64,000 nucleotides of DNA, from contig JAPWKH010000033.1 in assembly GCA_028283605.1 (NCBI GenBank), positions 248,001-312,000 of the forward strand. The letters are read 5' to 3'. This DNA comes from Arachidicoccus sp. Lineage in GTDB: Bacteria; Bacteroidota; Bacteroidia; Chitinophagales; Chitinophagaceae. A program made the position numbers and the translations under genes. The notes beneath the pieces were generated by a model, which searched no databases, was not told where the DNA came from, and saw nothing but the letters and a program-made list of their open reading frames with translations. Below, piece by piece: positions 63,861 to 64,000 of this stretch (the stretch's first letter is position 1; each line of letters starts with the position of its first letter).

Positions 63861-64000
63861 TTTTGTTTAATTTTAATTTTTATAAAAATTTCTATAGTTA
63901 ATACTGAAATAAAAAAAAGGTAACCTATCATTTTTCATTTTTTTTTAAAAAATATTTTAGCACTGTTTTTGGGTTACTTTTACGCACTTTTAGAATAAAA

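Noticed and set aside
1-64000. CRISPR array, prophage, toxin-antitoxin pair or restriction system
   Set aside because: No regularly spaced direct repeats, phage structural genes, nuclease-methylase pairs or typical toxin-antitoxin pairs were found on either strand.

Overview
The window looks like a chromosomal segment of a Bacteroidota bacterium, most likely family Chitinophagaceae (inferred from gene content, not from a search). Grounds are: a SusC/SusD pair run by a FecI-type sigma factor and a FecR anti-sigma factor; a GLPGLI-family protein beside a TonB-linked barrel protein; a NagB/PIG-L deaminase pair; AT-rich DNA with few Shine-Dalgarno sites; and many start sites preceded by the Bacteroidota -7 box TAnnTTTG. 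No phage, IS element, CRISPR array or rRNA was found. One tRNA (Cys, GCA) is present.

Layout. 1-1.5 kb: a small lipoprotein and a protein-glutaminase-like cysteine enzyme. 1.76-4.1 kb: malic enzyme fused to a phosphotransacetylase-like domain. 4.8-14.1 kb: the main accessory locus, ECF sigma factor, FecR, SusC, SusD and a large secreted metzincin, probably for peptide or glycopeptide capture. 14.3-18 kb: a lipoprotein, then glgC and glgA (glycogen synthesis). 18-20.4 kb: a lone SDR dehydrogenase between two gene-poor, repeat-bearing stretches. 20.4-27.2 kb: DUF2089 regulator, membrane protein, alpha/beta hydrolase, GH3 acyl-adenylase, LysE and MarC membrane proteins, YajQ, Dps. 27.2-36.6 kb (minus strand): M3 peptidase, YqgE, DPP-IV-like peptidase, OmpA, Ldh-family dehydrogenase, SprT-like protein, AtpI-like and AtpZ proteins. 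36.8-48.8 kb: housekeeping genes (deoxynucleoside kinase, VOC protein, a frameshifted CocE-type hydrolase, rarA, pdhA, TPR protein, ribH, hisF, tRNA-Cys, nucleoside phosphorylase, dapF, prs, rplY). 49-53.9 kb: PIG-L protein and nagB (apparently one protein split by a frameshift), a Sua5/YrdC protein, dapD, panD, aat, clpS. 54-64 kb: TPR protein, zinc alcohol dehydrogenase, rplI-rpsR-rpsF, fabF, TonB-type barrel plus GLPGLI protein, era and an alanine-rich lipoprotein.

How the parts fit: four exported or envelope peptidases or hydrolases (metzincin, M3, DPP-IV-like, CocE/S15-like) together with SusCD point to growth on peptides. dapF and dapD belong to the diaminopimelate/lysine route. aat and clpS are the two ends of the bacterial N-degron pathway. 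The most useful second-look items are two one-base frameshifts (NagB/PIG-L and the CocE-type hydrolase), a recurring TAnnTTTG-N4-ATG arrangement that predicts leaderless mRNAs, the SusCD-metzincin locus, the intracellular-looking protein-glutaminase homolog, and several long perfect palindromes between genes.
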